A stretch of 34,560 nt of DNA from Sulfurovum sp. (GTDB lineage Bacteria; Campylobacterota; Campylobacteria; Campylobacterales; Sulfurovaceae), in the NCBI GenBank assembly GCA_027012955.1, contig JALUYL010000082.1, positions 1-34,560 of the forward strand. The letters run 5' to 3'. Positions 15,464 to 23,368 of the stretch are shown here, in pieces (position 1 is the first letter of the stretch; each line of letters begins with the position of its first letter). The translations under genes were made by a program, and so were the position numbers. The notes below the pieces were generated by a model. That model worked only from the letters and a program-made list of their open reading frames with translations, ran no database searches and was not told where the DNA came from.

Positions 15464-16003
15464 ATCAAAAACCTCTTCAAAAGAGATAGAGAAGCTACAC
15501 GCTTCTGTGTCAAAGGTATAACTTTCATTTTTATATTCACCCTCTAAACGGTAAATAGTGCCATCTAATTTATATACTTCAGCAAACATACCAGCAGGGT
15601 CTACCATGATGTAGTACTTAACGCCTTCAGAAGCATATAAGTGATATTTTAAGTTTCTATCTTTTTTCTTTGTACTTGGAGAGAGCACCTCGAAGATGAT
15701 TTCAGGTGTCTGAGAAAGGTACGCACCACGCTCTTTTAGATTACATACGACAAGCGTGTCTGGTTGGACTACGGTATCGTTGTCGATTTTCCAGTCTACT
15801 TCAGGTAGAGCTTTGCAATGCTTACACCCTTTTAATGCTCTTTTAATAAGGCTGCCGATATTTAGATTTATTTCTTGATGTGTTACTGTAGGTGCAGGTG
15901 ACATAGCATAGGCAATCCCGTCAATAAGTTCCCACTCACCTTCCCAAAGTTTATACTCTTCATAAGTATAGTTAGGTAAAAATTCCTCTTTTAATGCCAA
16001 CAT
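15455..16003 (-). CDS. Uma2-family (DUF820) restriction-endonuclease-fold protein
   Basis: 182 residues from the ATG at 16001-16003, chosen because GAGGAG lies 6 nt upstream and Uma2 proteins usually begin just before YTYEEYKLWEGEWELIDG. The same frame is open up to 16102, but that would run across the der promoter. Signatures: IDGIAYAMSPAPTVTHQ, the PD-(D/E)xK-like pieces VVQPDTLVV and IIFEVLSPSTKKKD, and YYIMVDP. The family has a nuclease fold but mostly unknown roles; it is abundant in cyanobacteria and sporadic elsewhere, consistent with accessory origin. It is divergent from der and convergent with the WYL gene. Confidence 0.85.
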   Translation of the reverse strand: MLALKEEFLPNYTYEEYKLWEGEWELIDGIAYAMSPAPTVTHQEINLNIGSLIKRALKGCKHCKALPEVDWKIDNDTVVQPDTLVVCNLKERGAYLSQTPEIIFEVLSPSTKKKDRNLKYHLYASEGVKYYIMVDPAGMFAEVYKLDGTIYRLEGEYKNESYTFDTEACSFSISFEEVFDLD

Positions 16004-16037
16004 GCCATGCTCCTCTTGCTTTTCTATTGTTTTCATT

Positions 16038-16066
16038 TTAACATAACTTTTTAAATATGCTATAAT
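16038..16066 (+). promoter_or_regulatory. Sigma-70 promoter of der
   Basis: TTAACA at 16038-16043, a 17-bp spacer, then TATAAT at 16061-16066 with a TGC extension at 16058-16060. Transcription would start near 16073, about 57 bp before the ATG of der. Confidence 0.75.
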
Positions 16067-16129
16067 GCCAACCATTAAATACCCTCTATTCTCAGTAGAC
16101 AAGAGAATACATCATAGAAAGAAAACTAA

Positions 16130-17545
16130 ATGCAAGAACAACCTTTAAAAAAAGTAGCCATTGTAGGACGCCCTAACGTAGGGAAGTCTTCACTCTTTAA
16201 CCGTTTGGCTAGACAGCGTGATGCCATTACTTCAGATATGTCTGGAACGACACGTGACATTAAAAAGCGTATCGTGACTATCTCGGAAAACCGTGAGTTT
16301 GAAGTGCTTGACACTGGCGGGATAGACTACTCTTCAGAGCTTTTTACTAAAGTTGCTGAGTTTTCACTAAAAGCCGCTGAAGCAGCAGACATTATCATCT
16401 ATATGGTCAATGGAAAAACCATCCCCGATGCAGAAGATAAAGAACTCTTTTACAAACTCCAAGAGATGAAAAAACCTCTCGCACTCGTGGTTAACAAGAT
16501 AGACAACGACAAAGAAGAAGAGCGTTACTGGGAGTTTTTAGAGTTTGGTGCGGATGCTACTTTTCCTATGTCTGTGAGTCATAACCGTTACTTTAACGAC
16601 TTTTATGCCTGGATGGAAGAGCACATCCCTGCACCTGAAGTGGAAGTTGAACTGGTTTTAGAAGAAGATACAGAAGTAGACCCTTTTGCACAAATAGTCG
16701 AACAAGTACATGCTAGCTATGAAAAAGAGGTAGACAACAAAATAAAAGTTGCCATCATAGGACGTGTCAATACAGGGAAATCTTCTTTACTTAATGCCTT
16801 ACTAGGTGAAGAGCGCTCTGTTGTCTCAGATGTGGCAGGTACTACCATAGACCCTATCGATGAGATGATAGAGCATGATGGACATGAAGTGACCTTTATA
16901 GACACAGCAGGTATCCGTAAGCGCTCCAAGATAGTAGGGATTGAAAAATACGCACTCTCTCGTACAACGGAGCTACTCAAACAAGCAAACCTTGTTATAC
17001 TCATGCTTGACTCTACTACGCAAATCTCAGAACTAGATGAAAGAGTTGCAGGACTCATAGAAGAACATAAACTTGCTTGTCTTATCGTGTTAAACAAATG
17101 GGACATCAAAGATGAAAGAAGTTATGAAGAGGTAGTAGATGATGTACGTGATGAACTAAGATTTTTACACTATGCGCCGTTTATCACCATCTCTGCAAAA
17201 ACAGGACTACGTGTCAATAAGATACTTGACCAGATTGTCACTATCTATAAACGTTATACCTATCGTATCCCTACTTCTGACCTTAATGATGCCTTGCGTA
17301 TGGCTATCCGACGTCACCATGTACCCTCACATAATGGTGCCGTGGTTAACATCAAATTTGCTACACAATATGAGACGAAACCACCCAAAATCGCACTTAT
17401 TACCAATAGACCTGAGTACTTACACTTCTCCTATATTCGTTATTTGTCAAACTTTTTTAGAGAAAGGTTTGATTTTGAAGGGGTACCACTCGATATGGTT
17501 GCACGAAAACGTGGACAAAGAATGGATGAAGAAGAGGGTTGGTAG
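16130..17545 (+). CDS. der: Ribosome-associated GTPase Der (EngA)
   Basis: The 471-residue protein has two GTPase domains in tandem, the hallmark of Der. Domain 1: P-loop GRPNVGKSS (from residue 13), TSDMSGTTRD, DTGG and NKID. Domain 2 (from about 210): GRVNTGKSS, VAGTTIDP, DTAG and NKWD. A C-terminal KH-like domain follows (about 390-471, with NIKFATQYETKPPKIALITN and YLSNFFRERFDFEGVPL). Der is essential for 50S subunit assembly. It is expressed from a well-formed promoter just upstream. Confidence 0.97.
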   Translation: MQEQPLKKVAIVGRPNVGKSSLFNRLARQRDAITSDMSGTTRDIKKRIVTISENREFEVLDTGGIDYSSELFTKVAEFSLKAAEAADIIIYMVNGKTIPDAEDKELFYKLQEMKKPLALVVNKIDNDKEEERYWEFLEFGADATFPMSVSHNRYFNDFYAWMEEHIPAPEVEVELVLEEDTEVDPFAQIVEQVHASYEKEVDNKIKVAIIGRVNTGKSSLLNALLGEERSVVSDVAGTTIDPIDEMIEHDGHEVTFIDTAGIRKRSKIVGIEKYALSRTTELLKQANLVILMLDSTTQISELDERVAGLIEEHKLACLIVLNKWDIKDERSYEEVVDDVRDELRFLHYAPFITISAKTGLRVNKILDQIVTIYKRYTYRIPTSDLNDALRMAIRRHHVPSHNGAVVNIKFATQYETKPPKIALITNRPEYLHFSYIRYLSNFFRERFDFEGVPLDMVARKRGQRMDEEEGW

Positions 17546-17593
17546 AAGTACCCACTAGGTACCTCTACCAATAGGCGTCCTTTACTTACTCTT

Positions 17594-17602
17594 TGCTATA
17601 AT
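17594..17602 (+). promoter_or_regulatory. Extended -10 promoter of trpS
   Basis: TGCTATAAT at 17594-17602, the same extended -10 as in front of der; no good -35. AGGA at 17618-17621 is the ribosome-binding site, 7 nt before the ATG at 17629. Confidence 0.6.
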
Positions 17603-17628
17603 CTCCTAAAATTATTTAGGATGTGACC

Positions 17629-18588
17629 ATGCGTGTACTTACAGGAATCCAAGCTTCAGGGAAACTCCATATAGGAAACTATTTTGGTGCTATGAAGCCT
17701 ATGGTAGAACTCCAAGAAGAGAATGAACTCTTTACTTTTATAGCCAACTACCACTCACTTACCACGTCTAAAGATGCCAAGACACTTAAACAATATACCA
17801 TTGATGCAGCTGTTGACTACCTTTCAGTTGGTATCGACCCAAATAAAACAACCTTTTGGGTACAAAGCCATGTACCTGAAGTGCTTGAACTCTACTGGAT
17901 ACTCTCTAAGTTTACACCTATGGGATTACTAGAACGTGCACACTCTTACAAAGATAAGGTAGCCAAAGGCATTTCTGCCAACCACGCACTCTTTTCGTAC
18001 CCTGTACTTATGGCTGCAGATATTCTCATGCTTGACACAGAAATAGTCCCTGTAGGTAAAGACCAAATACAACATGTTGAGATGACACGTGACATTGCTA
18101 CCAAGTTTAACAATGAATATGGTGAAATCTTTGTACTCCCAGAGCATAAAGTAGCAGAAGAAGTGGCTACTATCCCTGGTATTGATGGACAGAAGATGTC
18201 AAAGTCTTACGACAATGCCATCGACCTCTTTATGGACGAAAAACCTTTACAAAAAAGATGTAATAAGATTATCTCATCATCTACACCTTTAGGCGAGCCC
18301 TTGGAATGGGAAGATGACAACATTTATGCATTAGCATCACTTTTCTTAAATGATACACAAAAACTTGAACTGCAGGCACGTTATAAAAGTGGTAAAGAGG
18401 GGTATGGGCATTTCAAAAAGTATTTGAAAGAGTTAATGTGGGAAGATTTAGGTGAAGCGCGTGAAAAACGTGCGTACTATCTCTCACATATGGATGAGGT
18501 AAATGATATCTTGACGATGGGTGCTAAAAAAGCAAAGACCATTGCACAAGATAAGATGTCTAAGGTGAGAGAAGCTATCGGGCTATAG
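17629..18588 (+). CDS. trpS: Tryptophan--tRNA ligase
   Basis: 319 residues from the ATG at 17629, the start that gives the standard opening MRVLTGIQASGKLHIGN with AGGA 7 nt upstream; an in-frame GTG at 17623 is too close to that site. Class I signatures are the HIGN motif (residues 14-17) and KMSKS at about residue 190 (GQKMSKSYDNAI). FWVQSHVPE and PVGKDQIQH are further family-specific stretches. It charges tRNA-Trp. The stop codon TAG lies inside a perfect palindrome shared with the convergent gene. Confidence 0.97.
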   Translation: MRVLTGIQASGKLHIGNYFGAMKPMVELQEENELFTFIANYHSLTTSKDAKTLKQYTIDAAVDYLSVGIDPNKTTFWVQSHVPEVLELYWILSKFTPMGLLERAHSYKDKVAKGISANHALFSYPVLMAADILMLDTEIVPVGKDQIQHVEMTRDIATKFNNEYGEIFVLPEHKVAEEVATIPGIDGQKMSKSYDNAIDLFMDEKPLQKRCNKIISSSTPLGEPLEWEDDNIYALASLFLNDTQKLELQARYKSGKEGYGHFKKYLKELMWEDLGEAREKRAYYLSHMDEVNDILTMGAKKAKTIAQDKMSKVREAIGL

Positions 18589-18616
18589 AGAAACTACTTA
18601 AGTAGTTTCTCTATAG
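18583..18616. terminator. 34-bp perfect palindrome holding the stop codons of two convergent genes
   Basis: CTATAGAGAAACTACTT (18583-18599) is followed at once by its exact reverse complement (18600-18616). The left half contains the trpS stop (TAG, 18586-18588) and the right half, read on the minus strand, the stop of the 189-residue protein (18611-18613). The RNA from either side would form the same 15-bp stem with a TTAA loop. It probably ends transcription both ways, although there is no T-run. Confidence 0.6.
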
Positions 18617-19180
18617 GTCTTCCAAGGCAGCATCAATTGCCATGCGGATTTCATCATCTACATTGCCATCTTCTTTATTAGAAGTTACTGGAGTTGCTAC
18701 TTCTTCCTCATCGTCTACAATACTGTCTAAAGCATTACGGAATTCATCCATCCCTGGATTGTCATCTGGTTTTACAACAGAATCTTTTTCTATTTTTTCA
18801 ACCTTCTCAACTTTTTTCTTTTTTGGCACTGTTTTTGTTTCTACTTTTTCTGTATAGTTATCCAAATTTTTCATATAAGTTGATTTAGATGTATCAGAAA
18901 CCGTATCATGCAATCTATCTTTTGCCAATTCTGACTTTACATGTACACTGTTTGTTGTATCATCTTTTGTCGGGTCAACTTTTACATCAACATCTGAATA
19001 TTTTTCCATATCATCTAAGTATGATTTGGTCGTTTCTTTTTTCTTAACTGGTGCAACATAGGCAAGGTCTTCAATAAAGTTATCATCTTCAATCATATTG
19101 TATTGGACAATAAGGTATATAATCAAAGCCGATAGAATACCTACCAGTAAGACTGCAAAACTTTCTATTAAATTTTTCAT
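18611..19180 (-). CDS. Membrane-anchored, highly charged protein of unknown function
   Basis: 189 residues; not recognised. An N-terminal transmembrane helix (about residues 8-27, AVLLVGILSALIIYLIVQY) is followed by a long, probably disordered, acidic and lysine-rich region with a PKKKKVEKVEKIEK stretch (about 120-133). Near the end are two similar acidic helices, MDEFRNALDSIVDDEEE and VDDEIRMAIDAALEDL, which could be a binding motif. It is the last gene of an operon with two rhodanese-like proteins (13 bp gap), so it is probably a partner of theirs at the inner membrane. Confidence 0.65.
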   Translation of the reverse strand: MKNLIESFAVLLVGILSALIIYLIVQYNMIEDDNFIEDLAYVAPVKKKETTKSYLDDMEKYSDVDVKVDPTKDDTTNSVHVKSELAKDRLHDTVSDTSKSTYMKNLDNYTEKVETKTVPKKKKVEKVEKIEKDSVVKPDDNPGMDEFRNALDSIVDDEEEVATPVTSNKEDGNVDDEIRMAIDAALEDL

Positions 19181-19193
19181 GTCTAAACCTTAT

Positions 19194-19811
19194 TTAGTTG
19201 TTTTGCACCGTTGTAAATCCTAAGATTTTCCACATTTGGAAACCACCACGATAATATAATATGTGTTCAGCAGGATATCCAGCATCTAGCAATGCTTTAA
19301 TAAACGCAGCTGACTTACCACACCAAAGACCATTACAATATACAGCAATATCTAGAACATTACTTGTTTCAAGAGATCCATCTGACTGACGTTTAGCGCC
19401 AAAAATATGAAGAATTTTGTCAAATTTTACTTTATTGTCTTTCACTCTTAGAGGAATATTTACCGCTGAAGGGATTGACTCTGCTCTATAGCTTGATTTA
19501 GGACGAACGTCTATTAAAATACCTCGTTTTTTATTCACTTTATTACGCATAAAATGAAGTAATTCAACTTCACCAATACTACGAACATTCTCATCCAACT
19601 TTATAGGTTGTATATCTTTACCTGGACGATACTGCTTTGCATATTCTCCAGTCAATTTATGCTTCGTATCTTGAATTCTATGCACCTTTACTGCTTTACC
19701 TTTATGATAGACATAAATATATGCAATATCTGGGGTGATTTTCACCTTGTCATAAGAACCTGCAAAAAGCATCGTTAACGATAACGCTGCCAATAGTGTT
19801 AATCTTTTCAT
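19194..19811 (-). CDS. Exported rhodanese-domain protein, second of a pair
   Basis: 205 residues with a signal peptide (MKRLTLLAALSLTMLFAGS). After an N-terminal beta-rich segment, residues about 80-200 form a rhodanese domain: GILIDVRPKSSYRAESIPSAVNIPL and the active-site loop YCNGLWCGKS with Cys159 and Cys164, then YYRGGFQMWKILGF. The catalytic cysteine is present, plus a second cysteine in the loop, which suggests sulfur transfer or a redox role in the periplasm. Its start overlaps the stop of the preceding paralogue (ATGA at 19808-19811). The two proteins share overall layout and probably arose by duplication. Confidence 0.85.
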   Translation of the reverse strand: MKRLTLLAALSLTMLFAGSYDKVKITPDIAYIYVYHKGKAVKVHRIQDTKHKLTGEYAKQYRPGKDIQPIKLDENVRSIGEVELLHFMRNKVNKKRGILIDVRPKSSYRAESIPSAVNIPLRVKDNKVKFDKILHIFGAKRQSDGSLETSNVLDIAVYCNGLWCGKSAAFIKALLDAGYPAEHILYYRGGFQMWKILGFTTVQNN

Positions 19812-20422
19812 TTTTTCTCCTTAGGTACATATGTTGTTAATCCCAATAGTTGCCATGACTGCATACCACCACGGTAGTATTTCATTTTATCTTTTGGATA
19901 CCCTAGTTTAGCAAGTGCATGTATCGCTGTAGGTGACTGCCCACACCATGCACCGTTACAATAAAGTAAAATGGTTTTAGCATTTGAAAAATCCCATGCT
20001 CCATTTTTCTTTACACCACCTAGTGATTTTAAGACTTTATTCAATTCTGCAGAAGGAGAGAGGAACAGCTTAAATGGAATATTTCTCGCACCTGGTATAG
20101 CTGATTTGAAATACCAATTTGGTAATCTTGCATCAATGAATACCCCTCTCTTTTTTGAGATAAAATCAAGTAACTCAAGTTCCCCGTAAGTCTCAACACC
20201 CTCTGTCACAATAAAAGGTTGGACAAAGAAAGGAGGTGAAGGTCTTGAGGTTAAAGCATAGGTATTGTTCAAGTACGTATTTGGTGTATTGACACGTTCT
20301 ATTTTATAGGTCTTCCCATCTGCTTTTACATTTACATAAGACAATCCTGCTGTAATATCAGCATGATTTGCACTGGCTAAGGCCGTGCTTATTGCAAATG
20401 CGGCAAAATATGATAATTTCAT
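19808..20422 (-). CDS. Exported rhodanese-domain protein, first of a pair
   Basis: 204 residues from the ATG at 20420-20422, chosen because AGGAG lies 7 nt upstream and it gives a proper signal peptide (MKLSYFAAFAISTALASA); an in-frame start at 20452 lacks both. The rhodanese domain (about 80-195) has GVFIDARLPNWYFKSAIPGARNIPF and the loop YCNGAWCGQS with Cys155 and Cys160, then YYRGGMQSWQLLGL. The same C-x4-C loop occurs in its downstream paralogue. It heads the operon and follows a leader resembling a c-di-GMP-I riboswitch, so its expression is probably tuned by a cyclic dinucleotide. The substrate is unknown; periplasmic sulfur handling fits the domain and the likely organism. Confidence 0.85.
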   Translation of the reverse strand: MKLSYFAAFAISTALASANHADITAGLSYVNVKADGKTYKIERVNTPNTYLNNTYALTSRPSPPFFVQPFIVTEGVETYGELELLDFISKKRGVFIDARLPNWYFKSAIPGARNIPFKLFLSPSAELNKVLKSLGGVKKNGAWDFSNAKTILLYCNGAWCGQSPTAIHALAKLGYPKDKMKYYRGGMQSWQLLGLTTYVPKEKK

Positions 20423-20493
20423 TTTATAACTCCTTTTGTCATACAATATCATTTTATAATCTTCAATTCATTCCAAGAAAATGAACACTTATA

Positions 20494-20566
20494 CCGAGGT
20501 AACCTAGCTTTCTTGCAATCAAGAAACTTAGACTTTCCGTAACTCACCTCACGATGAATTTGGCTT
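20494..20566 (-). ncRNA. Probable c-di-GMP-I (GEMM) riboswitch in the rhodanese operon leader
   Basis: Read on the minus strand, the first hairpin has stem TTCATC/GGTGAG (20553-20558 with 20543-20548) capped by the GNRA tetraloop GTGA (20549-20552). CAAA precedes it and TTACGGAAAGTC follows, compared with the GEMM pattern GCAAACC...GNRA...GGACGCAAAGCC. The second hairpin (TTTCTTG/CAAGAAA, 20520-20526 with 20509-20515) leads into GCTAGGTTACC (20498-20508), matching the GEMM 3' signature GC-GGGUUACC. All landmark elements are in order and spacing. Between the aptamer and the ATG at 20422 lies a small hairpin (TTCATT/AATGAA, 20467-20485) without a T-run, so control may act on translation. The match is by eye. 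Confidence 0.7.
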
Positions 20567-20670
20567 TTTCAATACAGTATAACCGTATGAGAATATTCTA
20601 GCATAGATAACATTATAGTTAATGACAATTCAATAACAATTGATAAAAAAAAGATAAGAAAAGAGGATTT

Positions 20671-21465
20671 TTAACTATTAGAAATAGATATAGGTATGAT
20701 ATTTATTGTTTTTCCGAGGATAGTTCTCACACTTTCTTCGTTAATATCGCCAGTAACTTCTATATGGAGATGATTATTTCCAACATTTTGATGGTTTTTT
20801 TTAAGACTACAGGCTAAAAGATGCTTGGCAATGGCTAGTCCCGTATCTATCAGCACCACATCACGGCACAAAATACTTGAAATTAAATCTCCTACTAAAG
20901 GGTAATGAGTGCATCCCAATACAATAGTATCTACCCCATTTTCTTTCATAGGTAAAAGCCATGGAGTAAGTAATACTTTTGTACTTTCTGAATCTACTTC
21001 CCCTTTTTCTATCTGCTCTACCAAACCAGCGCAAGCCTGTTCAAATAGAGTTACTTTCTTTTCCTTAGGGAGACGTTGTACTAAATCTTGATATTTATCG
21101 CCTTGCAAGGTTGCAGGGGTAGCAAGTACACCTATCTTTCCTGTTTTGGTTTGCTCTATCGCTGGCTTTACCCCTGGTTCTGTACCTATGATGATGAGAT
21201 GTGGATACTGTTCTCGAAGTTCTGTTATGGCAAAAGCCGTTGCTGTGTTACAGGCAAGGACTAAGGCATCTACTTTATAGGTTTCTACAAGGTAGTGAGC
21301 AATGTCTAGTGAATAATTTTGTATTTGTTGGGGTGTTTTTTCTCCGTAGGGAGCATGTCTGGTGTCAGCAACATAAAAAACTTTAGAATTTTGGATGACT
21401 TGATTCAATGCCTTGACAACAGTTAAGCCACCAATGCCCGAATCGAATACACCAATTTTCAGCAT
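20671..21465 (-). CDS. murI: Glutamate racemase
   Basis: The 264-residue enzyme makes D-glutamate for peptidoglycan. Catalytic residues are visible: Asp8 and Ser9 in GVFDSGIGGLTV, Cys72 in LACNTAT and Cys185 with the following THYP in LGCTHYPLV. APYGEK and the C-terminal DTGLAIAKHL are also typical. It starts 6 bp after the rho stop and is probably the second gene of a rho-murI transcript. Downstream lies the 218-bp leader region of the rhodanese operon; no terminator with a T-run is obvious. Confidence 0.96.
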   Translation of the reverse strand: MLKIGVFDSGIGGLTVVKALNQVIQNSKVFYVADTRHAPYGEKTPQQIQNYSLDIAHYLVETYKVDALVLACNTATAFAITELREQYPHLIIIGTEPGVKPAIEQTKTGKIGVLATPATLQGDKYQDLVQRLPKEKKVTLFEQACAGLVEQIEKGEVDSESTKVLLTPWLLPMKENGVDTIVLGCTHYPLVGDLISSILCRDVVLIDTGLAIAKHLLACSLKKNHQNVGNNHLHIEVTGDINEESVRTILGKTINIIPISISNS

Positions 21466-21471
21466 AGTCTT

Positions 21472-22800
21472 TTACGCACCTTCATTCATAATAGAAAGGA
21501 ATTCTTCATTTGATTTGGTTTTCATCATTTTAGAGAAAAGGAATTTCAGACCTTCCACCTCTTCCATATTTTGCATCGCATTACGTAATGCCCACACTTT
21601 TTGTAAAGTCAAGGTGTCTACCATAAGCTCTTCTTTACGTGTACCAGACTTTGTTACATCTATCGCAGGGTAGATACGACGTTCTGAGACATGACGGCTT
21701 AGAATGACTTCAGAGTTACCTGTACCTTTAAACTCTTCAAAGATAACCTCATCCATACGAGAACCTGTGTCTATCAATGCAGTGGCAATGATAGTTAAGC
21801 TTCCACCCTCTTCTATGTTTCTAGCCGCTCCAAAGAAACGTTTTGGCTTATGTAAGGCATTGGCATCTACCCCACCAGAAAGTACTTTTCCAGAACTTGG
21901 TGTTACCGTGTTGTACGCACGTGCAAGTCTAGTGATGGAGTCAAGTAAGATGACAACATCTTTTCCCATCTCTACACGTCTTTTGGCTTTTTCTATCACC
22001 ATTTCGGCAGTTCTTACATGATTTTGTGCAGGAAGGTCAAACGTAGAAGCATACACTTCACCTTTGACCGAACGTTGCATATCTGTGACTTCTTCTGGTC
22101 TTTCATCTACAAGCAGTACCATAAGTGAAGCATCTGGGTTGTTATGTGTCACACCATGTGCAAGCTCTTTAAGAAGCTCTGTTTTACCTGTTCTTGGAGG
22201 CGCTACAACAAGTGCTCTTTGCCCTTTTCCAATAGGTGTAAACAAATCAAGCACACGTCCCGTCATTTTCATCGGGTTGTACTCCATTTTGAGCTGTTCC
22301 ATCGCATAAAGTGGGGTAAGATTCTCAAATAGTGGACGCAATTTTGACTTATCTGGTGCTAAGTAGTTGATAGCTTCTATTTTTAAAAGCGCATAGTACT
22401 TCTCTTGGTCTTTAGGTGCACGTACTTGACCTGTAACGATGTCTCCGTTTCTCAGAGCAAAACGTTTGACTTGTGTACCAGATACATAGGTATCATTACT
22501 TGAGTTGGCAAAGTTCCCATCTATAGAACGTAAGAAACCATAGCCATCATTCATTATTTCCAGAATACCCGTATAGAGGATAAATCCTCCTGCTGATACT
22601 TGGGACTTTAAGATTTCAAAAATAAGGTCTTTTCTTTGAAATTCATTAGGGTTTTCAACTTTAACTTCTTTGGCTATCTCGACAAGTTTTGTAAGGGGAA
22701 GATTTTGAAGGTCTTCGATTTTGTGACCATTGACTGGTACGTGTGTTCTATTTTTTCTGTTGGCATTGTTACCAGTAGAAGATTTTTTGTTATCGCTCAT
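21472..22800 (-). CDS. rho: Transcription termination factor Rho
   Basis: 442 residues. After an Asn/Lys-rich start, the N-terminal Rho helical domain ([21 protein letters not shown]) leads to the RNA-binding cold-shock-like domain ([15 protein letters not shown]) and the RecA-like ATPase: Walker [12 protein letters not shown] at about residue 200, [28 protein letters not shown] (Walker B), and the secondary-site loop [23 protein letters not shown]. As a hexameric helicase it ends transcription of untranslated RNA. It has a near-consensus promoter at 22869-22897 and is followed closely by murI. Confidence 0.97.
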   Translation of the reverse strand: MSDNKKSSTGNNANRKNRTHVPVNGHKIEDLQNLPLTKLVEIAKEVKVENPNEFQRKDLIFEILKSQVSAGGFILYTGILEIMNDGYGFLRSIDGNFANSSNDTYVSGTQVKRFALRNGDIVTGQVRAPKDQEKYYALLKIEAINYLAPDKSKLRPLFENLTPLYAMEQLKMEYNPMKMTGRVLDLFTPIGKGQRALVVAPPRTGKTELLKELAHGVTHNNPDASLMVLLVDERPEEVTDMQRSVKGEVYASTFDLPAQNHVRTAEMVIEKAKRRVEMGKDVVILLDSITRLARAYNTVTPSSGKVLSGGVDANALHKPKRFFGAARNIEEGGSLTIIATALIDTGSRMDEVIFEEFKGTGNSEVILSRHVSERRIYPAIDVTKSGTRKEELMVDTLTLQKVWALRNAMQNMEEVEGLKFLFSKMMKTKSNEEFLSIMNEGA

Positions 22801-22868
22801 ATGTCCTCTTGTTTGGGTATAAATTATGAAGGTATTTACATTAGTTATCTAAATGTGTAAGTTCTGCC

Positions 22869-22897
22869 ATTATAATGCATTTTGGCTGAAAAGTCAA
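22869..22897 (-). promoter_or_regulatory. Sigma-70 promoter of rho
   Basis: On the minus strand: TTGACT (-35, 22892-22897), exactly 17 bp, then TATAAT (-10, 22869-22874). The leader to the ATG at 22800 would be about 60 nt. Confidence 0.8.
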
Positions 22898-22915
22898 CTT
22901 TAGGACATTTTTGTC

Positions 22916-23305
22916 TTATGTCAAAGCATAAAACAACATCAGTGGGTACATCATCACACCCATTAAAAAGAAATAATTTGGCATCTGCCACTCTAACATT
23001 TGTCCAACCTCTGCAGAAACTTCTTTCTCTATAAACACTCTTTTAATGAGTTCTATTTTGTAAAATATATCAAACACTTTGAGTGCCAAAAGAAAAATCA
23101 TACTTGCATTGAGTATGCCTGTCAGTAGCACGATGAGCAGTAAAATGTAAAATCCAGGTTGCACAAGAAAAAACAAGAAGATACTTTTTGTATAGTAATA
23201 ATAAAGGTTCTGCAGTACACCAAAAAGTGTTTGTGCTCTTTGCATATAGGCTTCAAAAAGTTCTGCAAAGACTAAAAGTATCGTGAGTGTCAATATATTT
23301 TCCAT
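22916..23305 (-). CDS. Small integral membrane protein of unknown function
   Basis: 129 residues; not recognised. Three or four hydrophobic segments are visible (about residues 4-18, 38-78 as one or two helices, and 108-128), with aromatic-rich turns (QNLYYYYTKS) and one charged segment (KIELIKRVFIEKEVSAEVGQ) between them. It lacks a signal peptide and is probably an inner-membrane protein. It is divergent from ccoI with 63 bp between starts, and its 3' end sits beside the rho promoter. The neighbourhood suggests, but does not show, a link to cytochrome oxidase assembly. Confidence 0.6.
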   Translation of the reverse strand: MENILTLTILLVFAELFEAYMQRAQTLFGVLQNLYYYYTKSIFLFFLVQPGFYILLLIVLLTGILNASMIFLLALKVFDIFYKIELIKRVFIEKEVSAEVGQMLEWQMPNYFFLMGVMMYPLMLFYALT

Positions 23306-23368
23306 AAGTGAATTTTACTCAAATTTAGATAAAATAATCCAAACAAATAATCTATATAAGGCAATCTA

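Noticed and set aside
16004-16102. Longer N-terminus for the Uma2 protein (start at 16102 or 16036)
   Set aside because: These starts lack a ribosome-binding site and the extension overlaps the der promoter; the ATG at 16003 has GAGGAG 6 nt upstream and the normal family start.
21704-22021. 105-codon plus-strand frame opposite rho
   Set aside because: It is antisense to the conserved ATPase domain and has no RBS or recognisable product.
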